From positions 36,824,027 to 36,888,026 of the forward strand of contig CM049308.1 of the NCBI GenBank assembly GCA_026874595.1: a DNA stretch of 64,000 nt, read 5' to 3'. A model generated the notes under the pieces. It was not told the origin of the DNA. It worked only from the letters and a program-made list of their open reading frames with translations, and did no database searches. Position 1 is the stretch's first letter, and the number at the start of each line of letters is the position of its first letter. Shown here in pieces: positions 35,967 to 48,522 of the stretch. The stretch is from Sipunculus nudus. Its lineage: Eukaryota > Annelida > Sipuncula > Golfingiida > Sipunculidae. The position numbers and the translations under genes are program-made.

Positions 35967-37419
35967 AATTGTATCGGCCAAAACAGAGTTTTGCGGATAC
36001 TATGTTTTCAGCTGCACGCTGCTGCCGCCGCCGCTGCGTAGGTGTCCGGAGAACTCCTCCGTAACCGCTGGGCGGAATTTTACGAAACCCGGGATTATGT
36101 ATGGGTCACATGTGAACTGCTGCGCCCCGATTTTGTTTTGACCTCTGACCTGTCCTCTGCGCTCTGCGTCTGTTTGTGCGTCTGTTTCCACACATAAACC
36201 CACATATCTCTGGAACTGTTTGACCGATCAGGAAAATTTTTTTGCACAAATGTAGCCCTTCGAGAGCTTTATAACATACACAAAAAATGGTGGCGCCACC
36301 TGCAACCATGTTTGCACAGTGTCCATCTATTCGTCTGCCTTCGGTTAAAATCACTCATATCTCTGCAGTGGTTTGACTGATTCACCTGAAATTCGGCATG
36401 CGTATACATCCTGGATAGCTTTTCTGATTTTATGACAGGTGGCGCCACCTACATTCACTTTAAGCTGCAGACATCCAAGCTCATATCTCGGGAACCATTT
36501 GACCGATTCAGCCAAAATTTTGCATGTGTATAGATCTCACATAGCTCTTTATCATACGCAAAACTGGTGGCACCAGCTGCAGCCATTTTTGCACAGCTCA
36601 CGTCTGTTTGTCTGCCATGGGATAAAATCACTCATATCTCTGCAGTGGTTTGACATATCTGCCTAAAATTCGGCATGCATATACATCCTGGATAGCTATT
36701 CTGATTTTATGACAGGTGGCGCCACCTACATTCACGTTTACGCTGCAGACATTCAAGCTCATATCTCGGGAACCGTTTGACCGATTCGGCCAAAATTTTG
36801 CATGTGTATAGATCTCACATAGCTCTTTATCATACGCAAAACTGGTGGCGCCACCTGCAGCCATTTTTGCACAGCTCCCGTCTGTTTGTCTGCCATGGGA
36901 TAAAATCACTCATATCTCGGCAGTGGTTTGACATATCTGCCTAAAATTTTGCAGGTTTATACATCCCCGACAGCTCTCTTGATTTTATGACAGGTGGCGC
37001 CACCTGCATTCTACAACTTGGTTGTATACATATACAAAATTTAAGGCAGATTAGTCAAACCACTACATGTATATGAGTGATTTTAGCCCATGGCAGACAA
37101 ACAGATGGACGCTGAGCAAAAATGGTTGCAGGTGGCGCCACCAGTTTTGCGTATGATAAAGAGCTATGTGAGAACTATACACATGCAAAGCTTTGGCCCA
37201 ATCGGTCAAACGGTTCCCAAGATATGAGCTTGGATGTCTGCTGCATAAACTAGAATGCAGGTGGCGCAACCTACATATACAATTTGGCTGAAGACATCCA
37301 TGCTAATATGCAACACTTCACTCTATTTCCCCTTGCCACTCAATCCATGCCTCACTTCACCCGTTCCATTCTGATTTAGGCGGATACTTGTAGTCGCTTG
37401 TCAACTACCCGTATTCTGG
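35967..37419 (+). mobile_element. Family A element, third copy, with one inverted monomer
   Basis: The 5' end is AATTGTATCGGCCAAAAC and the 3' end is GGCGGATACTTGTAGTCGCT ... TATTCTGG-TT. The core contains direct monomers to ~37018, then one monomer in reverse orientation (37019-37262), then the normal 3' tail. It begins about 25 bp after a GC-richer island of non-repeat sequence. Confidence 0.75.
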
Positions 37420-38297
37420 TTGTTATTGTTTTCACTGTATCTCCTTAATTGTAATGCTGTTTCCACATCGATATGCAAAAACTTTCCTTGAAAAAATAAT
37501 TCAAGGTGTAATCCAGAAGATGCAATGTTGTGTAATGTAGCATTTTTAAAGAAATCAATTTTCTTTTAAATGATTTTAACAAATATAATTGAACCCATCA
37601 GTATGCTTAAATTTATAAATTATGAAGTACATTATGGGTAAATAAAGACAATTAAAAATTGTGAAATCTAAATCAGGTATTATTTTTAGATATTTATTGT
37701 TTTGCTGATTTAAAAGATATATTTTTGTGGTAAAAAATAAATAAACATTTGTATGCATGATGTGGTGTTATCTGACAAGATTGAGATTTATGATGATGCA
37801 ATTGAGAATTATGAATCAACTTTTATATTCAGATATATATGTTATATTGGAAATGTATAGAAATATAAACTTAAATTAAAAAAAATTGATGTGATAAAAA
37901 AATGAGGATTTAATACAAACATTTGTTCATTATTTTCCTGTCTCAGCAGAATTTGAGATCAGGCATTGTTTGCCCTGTTTCATGTTGTTAATTATATTTC
38001 AACTGTATACATTTCTTAAAAAAATCATATATATTTAATAATATATATTATACAAAAAATAGATTCAATTGAACAAATGTGTAAACTACTGAAATGTCAA
38101 CAGTTAATCAAAAAGCCAACAAATAATCATGGTAATAGGTCAGATCATTTGTTCACAAATTGCTCACATGCTTCAGTTCCAACATTAGGAAACACACGGT
38201 CAGGTCACAAAATATTATTTGCAACAATTTCTTGCTCATCAATACAAACCAATCATATAAACCAACCATGGCCTTTATTACATCTTCCTCTTACACT
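37420..38297. other. Nothing recognised
   Basis: Very AT-rich DNA with ATATAT tracts near 38030-38050. Confidence 0.5.
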
Positions 38298-38359
38298 TTA
38301 TCTCCATTTGATATTATTTTAGATTTTCAGCTGAGCACAGTGACCCATGGGTCCCTTGT
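38298..38359 (+). mobile_element. Family B solo 3' end, same subtype as 11209
   Basis: It shares TATCTCCATTTGATATTATT TTAGATTTT with the copy at 11209 and ends CAGCTGAGCACAGTGACCCA TGGGTCCCTTGTT. Confidence 0.55.
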
Positions 38360-38709
38360 TCTTTATTGTACAACTTTATAACTACTAGCTTCCTTTCTTG
38401 CAATGGAGGCAATGGTTCAGTAATAATATTGATTTTTCCCCCTAGACTTATGTAGATATAATGTTAGTTTAAAACAGTGGAGATTATTTCCTTTTCTTAA
38501 TATGAATTTCATAACTATTGCTGGTATCTGGAAATACAAAAAGGTTCATTTTTTTCAAACCACAGAAGGTTTGTTCAGCCATGCAATTATAGTTTTCTCA
38601 GTTTGCAATTACATTATATTACAGTAGATAGGTTATTCACTATTTTGATTTATGATTGAAGTACCCAGAATATTGTATGTGTTATTGAGGCATAATGCAA
38701 TGTTTCTAT

Positions 38710-40890
38710 CAAGACACAGCCTGTATATGCCACTGCAGTGTTACTAGTGAGTCCCTGTAATATAAAAAATAATGTGTATATGGTACTGCAGTGTTTCCAG
38801 TGATCATTTGCTGTGGACATGTGGATGCATGGCCTTGTAATGCTTCCATTGATCTCCTCCTATAGAAGAATGGCATGTAGATGGCCTTGTAATGATTCCA
38901 GTGATCTCCTCCTATAGGAGAATGACATGTAGATGCATGGCCTTGTAATGCTTCCAGTGATCTCCTCCTATAGGAGAATGACATGTAGATGGCCTTGTAA
39001 TACTTCCAGTGATCTCCTCCTATAGGAGAATGACATGTAGATGGCCTTGTAATGCTCCCATTGATCTCCTCCTATAGGAGAATGACATGTAGATGGCCTT
39101 GTAATGCTTCCAGTGATCTCCTCCTATAGGAGAATGACATGTAGATGCATGGCCTTGTAATGCTTCTAGTGATCTCCTCCTATAGTAGAATGGCATGTAG
39201 ATGGCCTTGTAATGCTTCAAGTGATCTCCACCTATAGGAGAATGACATGTAGATGGCCTTGTAATGATTCCAGTGATCTCCTCCTATAGGAGAAAGACAT
39301 GTAGATAGCCTTGTAATGATTCCAGTGATCTCCACCTATAGGAGAATGACATGTAGATGGCCTTGTAATGATTCCAGTGATCTCCTCCTATAGGAGAAAG
39401 ACATGTAGATGGCCTTTTTATGCTTCCAGTGATCTCCTCCTATAGGAGAATGGCATGTAGATGGCCTTGTAATGCTTCCTATGATCTCCACCTATAGGAG
39501 AATGGCATGTAGATGGCCTTGTAATGCTTCCATTGATCTCCACCTATAGGAGAATGACATGTAGATGGCCTTGTAATGCTCCCATTGATCTCCACCTATA
39601 GGAGAATGACATGTAGATGGCCTTGTAATGCTCCCATTGATCTCCAACTATAGGAGAATGACATGTAGATGGCCTTGTAATGCTTCCATTGATCTCCAAC
39701 TATAGGAGAATGACATGTAGATGGCCTTGTAATGCTTCCAGTGATCTCCACCTATAGGAGAATGACATGTAGATGGCCTTGTAATGCTCCCATTGATCTC
39801 CACCTATAGGAGAATGACTTGTAGATGCATGGCCTTGTAATGCTTCCAGTGATCTCCTCCTATAGGAGAATGACATGTAGATAGCCTTGTAATGATTCCA
39901 GTGATCTCCTATAGGAGAATGACATGAAGATGGCCTTGCAATGATCCCAGTGAGCTCCTATCTATGGATATGACATGTAGATGGCCTTGTAATGCTTCCA
40001 TTGATCTCCTCCTATAGGAGAATGACATATAGATGCATGGCCTTGTAATGCTTCCAGTGATCTCCACCTATAGGAGAACGACATGTAGATGGCCTTGTAA
40101 TGATTCCAGTGAGCTCCTCCTATAGGAGAATGACATATAGATGCATGGCCTTGTAATGCTTCCAGTGATCTCCTCCTATAGGAGAATGACATGTAGATGG
40201 CCTTGTAATGCTCCCGTTGATCTCCACCTATAGGAGAATGACATGTAGATGGCCTTGTAATGCTCCCATTGATCTCCACCTATAGGAGAATGACATGTAG
40301 ATGGCCTTGTAATGCGTCCAGTGATCTCCTCCTATAGGAGAAAGACATGTAGATGGCCTTGTAATGCTTCCAGTGATCTCCTCCTATAGGAGAAAGACAT
40401 GTAGATGGCCTTGTAATGCTTCCAGTGATCTCCTCCTATAGGAGAATGACATGTAGATGGCCTTGTAATGATTCCAGTGATCTCCTCCTATAGGAGAATG
40501 ACATGTAGATGGCCTTGTAATGCTTCCATTGATCCCCTTCTATAGGAGAATGACATGTAGATGGCCTTGTTATGCTTTCTGTGATCCCCTGTTCTATGGA
40601 CAAGACATGGAGATGGCCTTAAAATGTTTCTTGACAGTTAGCCTCTGCTCTATGGACATGACATATGTATATGCCACTGCAATGATTCCAGTGAGCACCT
40701 GCTCTATGAACATGACATGTAGATAGCCCAGCAATGTTTCCTGTAAGCCCCCTCCTGTTGGAGAATGACCTGTAGATGGCCTTGCAATGTTTCCAGTGAG
40801 TCCCTGCTCCATTGACATGTCATGTAAATGCCACTGCAATGTTTCCAGTTAGCCTCTGTTTTTGGACCATGACATTAAGATGGCATTGCA
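38710..40890 (-). repeat. 52/56-bp satellite array, ~2.2 kb
   Basis: The unit is ATGGCCTTGTAATGCTTCCA GTGATCTCCTCC TATAGGAGAATGACATGTAG (52 bp), with a 56-bp form that has an extra ATGC. About 35 homogeneous units fill ~38830-40600; the edges (38710-38830 and 40600-40890) are progressively degenerate, as expected when unequal exchange homogenises the centre. Each unit carries a 12-bp palindrome, CTCCTATAGGAG. Minus-strand frames of 66-105 codons (SYRRRSLEALQGHAS / CHSPIGGD...) arise because stop codons happen to be absent in several phases; lengths of 52 and 56 are not multiples of three, so a protein role is unlikely. Confidence 0.9.
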
Positions 40891-41149
40891 ATGTTTCTAA
40901 TTACTTCCCACAGTAGGAATGTTTTTACTCTGAATGGAAGTAGGGATGTTCTTACTCTGAACAAGTTAATTATTACCTCTTGCAATTGCATCAGTGTATA
41001 TGCTTACTGATAATTGTTTTTATATTAATGAAATACTGATTTTTACAGTGAATTGATATCTGTTATTCTTTACACTTTGTTGTGTGAAATTATCCCTAAA
41101 AATGCTAAAGCAAACTAAAAGATGTAAAAACAGTCAGTATTTAGCTCAT

Positions 41150-42055
41150 CTGAGTTTTAGTAATCACCCTTTGTCTGTCATCTGTCCAGCTGTTAACAGA
41201 ATACCAGTTGTAACCCTTAGACCTAGAAACTTCTAACTGCATGTACCTCAAGGGAGGTCCTAGGCATATCCCCTCAGAAACCTGAAATTAGTCATGGTGA
41301 CTTATATTCTGTGACCTCTGGGCTGAAAAACATGATTTTGATCACCCAGACAGTCCACAAATTGTATCAATTAATCCTAGAATCATCTAACACAACATCC
41401 AGTGAGGTTCTAGGGAAATCTCCTTGGAAAACTGAAAATAGGGTCATGGTGACCTATGGGCCAATAACATGATTTTGAGCACCCTGTAAGCCTAAAAGCT
41501 TCTTGTGTAATATTTTGGGAGGTCCTGGGAAAATGTCCTTGGAAACATTAAATTAATTAGGCCATGGTGACCTATATTCTTTGACATACAGGCCAAAAAC
41601 ATGGTTTTGAGCGCACAGACAGTCACATGGGGCACAAATTGTATCCATTAGGCTTAGAAACTTCTAATGTTACATTCTGGGAGGTCCTGGGTAAAACATC
41701 CTTGGAAACTTGAAATTAGGTCATGATGATCAACATATACATTCTGTGACCTACAGGCTAGAAACATTTAGCTAGAAAGCATTTAGTTAGTAGTTAGCTA
41801 GACACAAATCATAGCAGTTGGACACAAAACTTAGCATCTAGGGAGTTCTTGGTAAAACTTGGGGACCCTAAAGTAAAGGTAGCTGTACATGTATCTCATT
41901 TTCTAAGGCCTATGGACAAAATGCCTGATTTGGAACAGCCTGGAAGTCATTCTATGCATTTTTCAAGTTCCTTAACAAATATTTTTTCATCAGATCTGTA
42001 TGTCACGTGCACCACCTGTATGTCAAATTCAGCTGAGTATCCATGGGCCACTTGT
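41150..42055 (+). mobile_element. Family B element (B2), complete but diverged
   Basis: The head is TTTAGCTCATCTGAGTTTTAG and the 3' end is TTCAGCTGAGTATCCATGGG CCACTTGTT. Between them are several 157-bp-type units ('CCTTGGAAAC-TGAAATTAGG', 'GTGACCTATATTCTGTGACC'). Confidence 0.65.
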
Positions 42056-43883
42056 TTCACACCAGTGCTTAAATGACAGGCTAGGGCTTCTGCAATATAC
42101 CTAGCTCTATAAATAAAACATGTCTGAAACCCACAAGCTTAATAAAATGCATATTTAATGAAATTATATTCATAATCTATATATAAACTGTACGTGTCAC
42201 CCGCGGACAGGGACAAGTCCTTCATGTAAGTGGTCACCGGATAAGTATCTGAGTAATGTCCTGAGAAATTATGTTTTTGATTAAAGGGTGCACTTATGCT
42301 CACTGAGAGTGACTAATAAGTAAAATATGTTATCATTTGACTCCACACGAGATTTCATTTTGTTTTCTCAGAGATACATGTCAAATGCTCATCCTTGACA
42401 TTTCTGCAGACATAAATAAAGTGGTTTCATTAGCCTCCATATCTCCAGAGGACAAGTGATAGCTGTTCATCAGATAAGCATGTATCCACAGGAGTCGGCA
42501 ACCTCCTTCAATCATATGAAGAAAAACAGATTTGTCTCTTGATTAAATGGTCTTGAGGTGAATAAGGTAGGCCAGTGCAATATAAAATTATTGCAGAAGG
42601 AGGGTATGATGGTATCTGCTCCTTGATATGATTCAATCATTGATGATAAAAATAATGGAGTAACTTTTTATCTCCTGAATAATGAGCAAAGCCCAGGAAA
42701 TAAAAATGATAATAAAGACCATTGCAGTTTCTAAATGATTTTGGATGCTCAACCAATGTATTTCTGTTTAGACTTCTTGGTTCATAGAGAAGTTAAGTGT
42801 TTTCATCAATTTTTATTTCCACATTGGCTAAGCATTATCTGTGTAACACACTCAAACCATCATTGCAGGAGAAGAAAGTGATAGGACAGTTGTACTTGGA
42901 CTTTTAATACCAAGTATAAAAAAATTTTCATCATCATCTTCATGCAAAAATCAGTAAAATTTTGCTTTTTTGCCCATCAGTGCCCCAAGTATATTGTCTG
43001 AATAGATTTGTTATTTTTAGAACATATGTCATTCTTTACTTTTTTTCATGCAGTTGGTACCTTCACACAGTTAATAAGCCAGTTTCTGTCATGTTATACT
43101 GACTTAATTAAGTGTATATTTATAAAGTGTATATTCATCATGATACTTAGTATTTTATACAGCCTGATACAGACACTGTTACCTACTTCACTGATTGACC
43201 TATATCAGGATTCAAGCCTTTTTTACCTGTTTTGCTCAGCCATTGTATATAACAGGTTAGAAAGGTTTGGTCCTGAAAGGTTAATAAAAAATTAACAGAA
43301 AAAAAACCTGGTAGTGAAAGGCTAATAACCCAAGCCTTCTTGCGAAAACATTGCAACATCAAGAGTATTTATTGCAAACAGACGGGAAAGCTAACAGGCC
43401 AGGATTTCATTTAATGAGAGGTGTTAAATTAAAACAAATTGCAAATCAAATGAGCAGTAAAAGTATCACTGTCCAGTCATTTAAGTGCTTTTGTTCACAG
43501 GTTGCTGATTTTCTCAGATAGAAGAATTCTATAGTCCAGGTGTAATTTACATCCACATTTATTCAGTCAAATTTAACAATAACAAATGTCCAAAATATAT
43601 ACTGATAGTTTGCCTTATTTTCTACTTATCTGTTTCTGTTCTTTTTTTCTCTCTGGTCTTACTCCTGTCTCCTCTCTCTCTATCCTGGCTTGCGCACTAT
43701 CAGACTCTCCTCTGTATAGCTCTGACATTGACTCTCCAGTTCAGTTACCAGTCTGCTTATTTATACATTTGCCAAAATAATAATTGCCTTTAAGGAATTT
43801 CTAACAGCATTAATACAAAACATATTGTGTAATACATTCAAAACCTTTCTTGCCCTCCTGTGAACACCTATGTCTTAACTGTT
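42056..43883. other. Nothing recognised
   Basis: AT-rich unique-looking DNA; the 95-codon frame at 43008-43295 is hydrophobic noise as far as I can tell. Confidence 0.5.
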
Positions 43884-46487
43884 AATTGTATCCACCAAAA
43901 CAGAGTTTTGCGGATACTGTCATTTCAGTTGCACGCCGCCGCCGCATAGGTTTCCAGAGAACTCCTCCGTAACCACTGGGCAAAATTTTTTAAAATTTGT
44001 AATTATTATCGGGTCACATGTGAACTGCTGCGCCCTCATTTTTGGTTGACCTCAAACCTTTCCTCTCTGCCCTACGTCCATTTGTGTGTCTGTTTCCACA
44101 CTTAAACCCACATATCTCAGGAGCGTTTGACCATGCAGAAAAAAATTTTTTGCACAAATGTAGCCCACTGGATAGCTTTATAATGTACATAAAAAATGGT
44201 GGCTCCACCTGCAACCATTTTTGCACTGTGTCCATCTGTTCATCTGCTTTGGGATAATATTACTCATATCTCTGCAGTGAATGGACTTATCCACCTGAAA
44301 TTTTGCATGTGTATTCATCATGGATAGCTTTCTTGATTTTTAGCTCCGCTGACTGTGAGTCATCTGAGCTATAGGGATAACCCTTTGTCCGTCGTCTGTC
44401 TAGCTGTCCATCTGTCCATTTACCAGGCACAAAATGTAACCGCTGGACCTGGAATCTTCTAAATTGACATGCTGGGAGGTCAATAAAAATCTCCTTACAA
44501 ACCTGAAATTAGGTCTTTGTTACCCATATTCTTCAAGCTACCCCCCCCCCCCCCAGAAAAATGGAAAATTTGATACAAAAGCTCAAGTATCTGAACAGCT
44601 GATGCATTTATCACCATGATTCTTTGCATGGATATTGATCATGGAGTGTTTCATCAGTTTCTCCAGACTGGTGGTGCCACCTGAATTTTTTCTATTTTTT
44701 ACATTTTTTTTTCTCTATTTTTGAGACCTTAAAGATGCTGTCATCTGTTAACAGGGCACAAATCATAACGGCTGGACCTAGAATCTTCTATCTTGACATG
44801 CAGGGACGCTCATGAAAAGTTTTGTAGAAACCTGAAATTAGGTCTCTGTTACCCATATTCTTTGAGCTATGGGGCTCAGAAGTACCCGCCAGAATAATGT
44901 GATATTTGATACAAAAGCTCAAGTATCTGAACAACTAATGCATTGATCACCATGAATCTTTGCATTGATATTAATCATAGGGTGTTTCATCAGTTTCTGC
45001 AGACTGGTGGTGCAACCTGTATTTTTTCGATTTTTTTCTCTATTTTTGAGACCTTAAAAGATGCTGTCATCTGTTACCAAGGCACAAATCATAACACTTG
45101 GACCTAGAATTTTCTATCTTGACATGCAGGGAGGCCAATGAAAAGTCTCTTCTGAAACCTGAAATTAGGTCTCTGTTACCCATATTCTTTGAGCTATGGG
45201 GCTCAGAAGTACCCGCCAGAATAATGTGATATTTGATACAAAAGCTTAAGTATCTGAACAACTAATGCATTGATCACCATGAATCTTTGCATGGATATTG
45301 ATCATTGGCTGTTTCATCAGTTTCTGCAGACTGGTGGTGCCACCTGAATTTTTTATTTTTTTGCTCTATTTTTGAGACCTTAAAAGATGCTGTCATCTGT
45401 TAACAGAGCCCAAATCATAACAACTGGACCTAGAATCTTGCCATGCAGGGAGGCCCATAAAAAGGCTCCTTGAAAACCAGAAATAAGGTCTTTGTTACCC
45501 ATAACCTCTGAGCTATGGGGCTCAGAAGTATACTGCCAGAATAACTAAAAATTTGATACAAAAGCTTCATTATCTGAACAACTAATGCATTGATCACCAT
45601 GATTCTTTGCATGCATGCATATTCATCATGGAGTGTTTCATCATTTCCCTCAGACTGGTGGCACCACCTGGAATTTTTTTTAGGGAACCTGTGAGCTTAT
45701 GCGATGGCGCAGCGTCGTTCGTCCGTCGTCCGTCGTCAGCCGTCCAGGGCTGGCTTTCCGCTGTCCATGGCTGTAAGTCAGAAACTGTAGGAGCTAGCAG
45801 CTCCAAATTACATGTAAGAATTCGTCACATATGAAACTTGGTGCCCTGGAGCTTATTATTGGGTATCTGCATTAATTTAGATTTTATAGAGAAAAAGCTT
45901 AAAAACCTTTACAAAACCTTCTTCTCTTAAACTGTCCAGCCAAATTGTCCAATATTTCACAGAACGGATCCCTGGAACAATCTCTCTCAAGTTTGTTCGA
46001 ATGGTTCCAGTTCACGATTTTTGGCCGAGTTACAGGAGGTTGAACTTAGTCATCTGTCCAAAAAAGCACACTAAAATTAAAATCTCAGAAACGGCTAGAG
46101 CTATATTGACCAAATTTTATACCAATGTTTGTCACATATGTCATATCTGATTTTGAGGTATTGGTGGCGCCACCTACATTGATGTGTTTTTTACAAGCAA
46201 AAATGTAATTTTAAACTCTTCTAGCTTGTACACTGATTTATGATGAAACTGTTCAGCTGATTGGTTTAAACTTTACAAGAATTATTGTATTTTAGGGTTC
46301 TGCCAGTTTTATAAGAATAGATTGAGTAAATACAGTTTTAAAAAAGCATTGTAGCCAATTGAAAAAGGCTTTCTGTATTCGAAAACAGATTTGACTTCAT
46401 GCAGCCAAGTCAAGAGGTCACTCAGTACATACAGGTGGGGTCCAGACATCACCATTGCAACTGACCTGGCTCTGGGGGGGGGGGGGT

Positions 46488-46540
46488 GTCTAGACAATGT
46501 GTCTAGACGTCTAGACACAGCGTCTAGACGTCTGGACACA
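46488..46540. repeat. GTCTAGAC palindrome cluster
   Basis: GTGTCTAGACGTCTAGACAC (46499-46518) is a perfect 20-bp palindrome, flanked by TGTCTAGACA (46487) and by a second near-copy GCGTCTAGACGTCTGGACAC (46520-46539). It directly follows a 13-G run. Confidence 0.85.
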
Positions 46541-46619
46541 ATGTTTAGATGCAGAATTCCCAGATTATTGGAACTATATCTTTCAACTGTTTGAAAAAAC
46601 TTGGTTTGCATTTTAAGTG

Positions 46620-48522
46620 AATCGGGTTTATCATCAGGTCATGTGAACTGCTGCGCCATCATATTTGGTTGACCTCTGACCTTTCCTTGCTGCCCAGTGT
46701 CCATTTGTGCATCTGTTTCCACACATAAACCCACATATCTCGGGAACCGTTTGACCCATCAGGCTAAAATTTTTGCACAAATGTAGCCCTTTGATAGCTT
46801 TATAACATCCACCAAAAATGGTGGCTCCACCTGCAACCATTTTTGCACAGTGTCCATCTGTTCATCTGCTTTGGGATAATATTACTCATATCTCAGCAGG
46901 GGTTTGACTTATTCACCTGAAATTTTGCAGGTTTATACATCCTGGACAGCTTTCTTGATTTTATGACAGGTGGCGCCACCTACATTCACATTCACTCTGT
47001 AGACATCCAAGCTCATATCTCGGGAACCTTTGACCGATTGGGCCAAAATTTTGCATGTGTATAGATCTCACATAGCTCTTCATCATAGGCAAAACTGGTG
47101 GTGCCACCTGCAACCACTTATGCACAGCGTCCATCTGTTCATCTGCCTTAGGTTAAAATCACTCATATCTCAGCAGTGGTTTGCTTTTCCACTTGAAATT
47201 TTGCAGGTATTTTACATCCTTGACAGCTTTCTCGATTTTATGACAGGTGACGCCACCTACATTCACGTTTACTCTGCAGACATCCAAGCTCATATCTCGG
47301 GAACCATTTGACTGATTGGGCCAAAATTTTGCTTGTGTATAGATCTCACATAGCTCTTCATCATAGGCAAAACTGGTGGTGCCACCTGCAACCACTTATG
47401 CACAGCATCCAACCGGTAATCTGCCTTTTGATAATATCATTCATATCTAAGCAGTGGTTTGACTTATCCACCTGAAATTTTGCAGGTTTATACATCCTGG
47501 ACAGCTTTCTCGATTTATGACAGGTGACGCCACCTATATTCACATTTACTCTGCAGACATCCAAGCTCATATCTCGGGAACCATTTGACTGATTGGGCAA
47601 AAAGTTTGCATGTGTATAGATCTCACATAGCTCTTCATCATAGGCAAAACTGGTGGCGCCATCTGCAACCACTTATGCACAGCGTCCATCTGTTCATCTG
47701 CCTTGGGATAAAATCGCTCTTATTTCAGCAGTGGTTTGACTTATCCACCTGAAATTTTGCAGGTTTATACATCATGGACAGGTTTCTCGATTTTATGACA
47801 GGATGCGCCACCTACATTCACATTTACTCTGCAGACATCCAAGCTCATATCTCGGGAACCATTTGACCGATTAGGCCAAAATTTTGCATGTGTATAGATC
47901 TCACATAGCTCTTCATCATAGGCAAAACTGGTGGTGCCACCTGCAACCATTTCTGCACAGCATCCATCTGTTCATCTGCCTTAGGTTAAAATCACTCATA
48001 TCTCAGCAGTGGTTTGACTTACCCACCTGAAATTTTGCAGGTATTTTACATCCTTGACAGCTTTCTCGATTTTATGACAGGTGTCGCCACCTACATTCAC
48101 ATTTACTCTGCAGACATCCAAGCTCATATCTCTGGAACCGTTTGACCGATAAGGCCAAAATTTTGCAATAGTATAGATCTCACATATCTCTTCATTATAG
48201 GCAAAACTGGTGGCGCCACCTGCAACCACTTATGCACAGCATCCATCTGTTGATCTGCCTATGGATAAAATCACTCATATCTCAGCAGTAGTTTGACTTA
48301 TCCACCTGAAATTTTGCAGCTAGGTTTATACATCCTGGACAATTTTCTCGATTTTATGACAGGTGGCAGCACCTACATTCACGTTTAAGCTGCAGACATC
48401 CATGCTAATATGCAACACACCACGCTCTATTCCCTTTGCCACTTAATCCATGCCTCACTTCACCCGTCCCACTCTGATTTCTGCGGATACACATAGTGGC
48501 TTGTCGACTACCCATATTCTGG
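46620..48522 (+). mobile_element. Family A element (innermost), 5'-truncated
   Basis: It begins within the 5' unique part (GGTCATGTGAACTGCTGCGC), carries about five monomers of the ~280-bp array (with GGTGGCGCCACC, often mutated), and ends GACTACCCATATTCTGG-TT. The 5' terminal ~120 bp are absent. Minus-strand open frames of 61-103 codons are periodic copies of one another and not genes. Confidence 0.75.

Noticed and set aside
36439-36909. Overlapping frames on both strands in the third A element
   Set aside because: Same peptides as in the first and second A elements; repeat-derived.
38709-40279. Minus-strand frames with SYRRRSLEALQGH repeats
   Set aside because: Satellite translation; unit lengths of 52 and 56 are not multiples of three and there is no start, stop or splice logic.
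38710-40890. CRISPR-like array
   Set aside because: Units are contiguous without unique spacers, and the window is eukaryotic.
46634-48229. Series of minus-strand frames beginning MVAGG(A/T)TSFAYDEELCEI
   Set aside because: They recur with the A monomer and appear in every A copy; an echo of the tandem repeat rather than a protein family.
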